The notes under the pieces were generated by a model, which saw only the letters and a list, made by a program, of their open reading frames with translations, was not told the origin of the DNA and searched no databases. Of a DNA stretch of 33,647 bases, positions 33,587 to 33,647 are shown piece after piece. Within the stretch, counting starts at the first letter, position 1, and the number at the start of each line of letters is the position of its first letter. The stretch comes from an uncultured bacterium (GTDB lineage Bacteria > Bacillota > Clostridia > Peptostreptococcales > Anaerovoracaceae). Where the stretch lies: contig CAJMLL010000027.1 in the NCBI GenBank assembly GCA_905214225.1, positions 1 to 33,647 on the forward strand, in the 5' to 3' direction. The translations under genes and the position numbers were made by a program.

Positions 33587-33647
33587 CGCTGAAGTGATAT
33601 GCTCCCCTTATGAGAGACAGTGAAAAAACAAAACACGGTTGTACTCA
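33587..33647 (+). mobile_element. insertion-sequence-like terminus (right edge)
   Basis: CGCTGA, GTGA, TGCTCCCC and GACAGTGAAAAAAC occur here in the order and spacing seen on the minus strand at 17-60. It begins 23 bp after the lon stop codon, and the presumed element continues beyond the window. No transposase is visible. Confidence 0.45.

Overview
The window looks like a chromosomal segment of a low-to-medium GC Clostridia-type Firmicute (order Eubacteriales). The reasons are the tig-clpP-clpX-lon gene order, a DUF1292 protein, a preQ1-I riboswitch upstream of a QueT transporter, strong AGGAGG ribosome binding sites, TTGACA/TATAAT promoters and mostly anaerobe-type flavin and Fe-S enzymes. 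I cannot name genus or species. Base composition is roughly balanced, and several genes have stretches with strongly C-ending codons.

Layout. 1-485: left edge, with an insertion-sequence-like terminus and two small hairpins. 486-2330: a 3-hydroxyacyl-CoA dehydrogenase-like gene and a ketopantoate reductase-like gene. 2641-5312: serA and serC in divergent orientation (serine biosynthesis; serB is not here). 5417-8848: a DacF-like D,D-carboxypeptidase and uvrC. 8849-10364: a long non-coding array of hairpins. 10365-16678: a metabolic block with an AprA/fumarate-reductase-like flavoprotein and its ferredoxin partner, a divergent GntR/FCD regulator, an M42 aminopeptidase and a GPH-type symporter. 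16733-17810: a second hairpin array that is a co-linear paralogue of the first; 547 bp are identical between the two. 17966-19765: a DUF1292 protein and a COG2509-type flavoprotein. 20169-20254: tRNA-Leu(CAG). 20487-22593: a LysR regulator divergent from a DMT exporter. 22852-23396: preQ1-I riboswitch and queT. 23581-24461: a third hairpin array and a 38-bp tandem repeat. 24531-24606: tRNA-Pro(CGG). 24717-24973: the relic of an APC-type permease. 25229-27317: nitroreductase, a small membrane protein and a CYTH protein. 27532-33564: tig, clpP, clpX and lon, a protein-quality-control cluster. 33587-33647: a second insertion-sequence-like terminus in inverted orientation to the first.

The coding part is mostly ordinary housekeeping and accessory metabolism. 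The most unusual content is non-coding. Large intergenic arrays consist of short (8-14 bp) inverted arms separated by 13-18 nt spacers. In places the arms alternate in orientation about every 26 bp, so that one arm can pair with either neighbour. Stem sequences differ between hairpins but pairing is mostly kept. A 13-bp palindrome, GTATAC(T/A)GTATAC, recurs beside these arrays. Two array copies bracket the 10.4-16.7 kb metabolic block as direct repeats, which could allow it to be lost or amplified by recombination.
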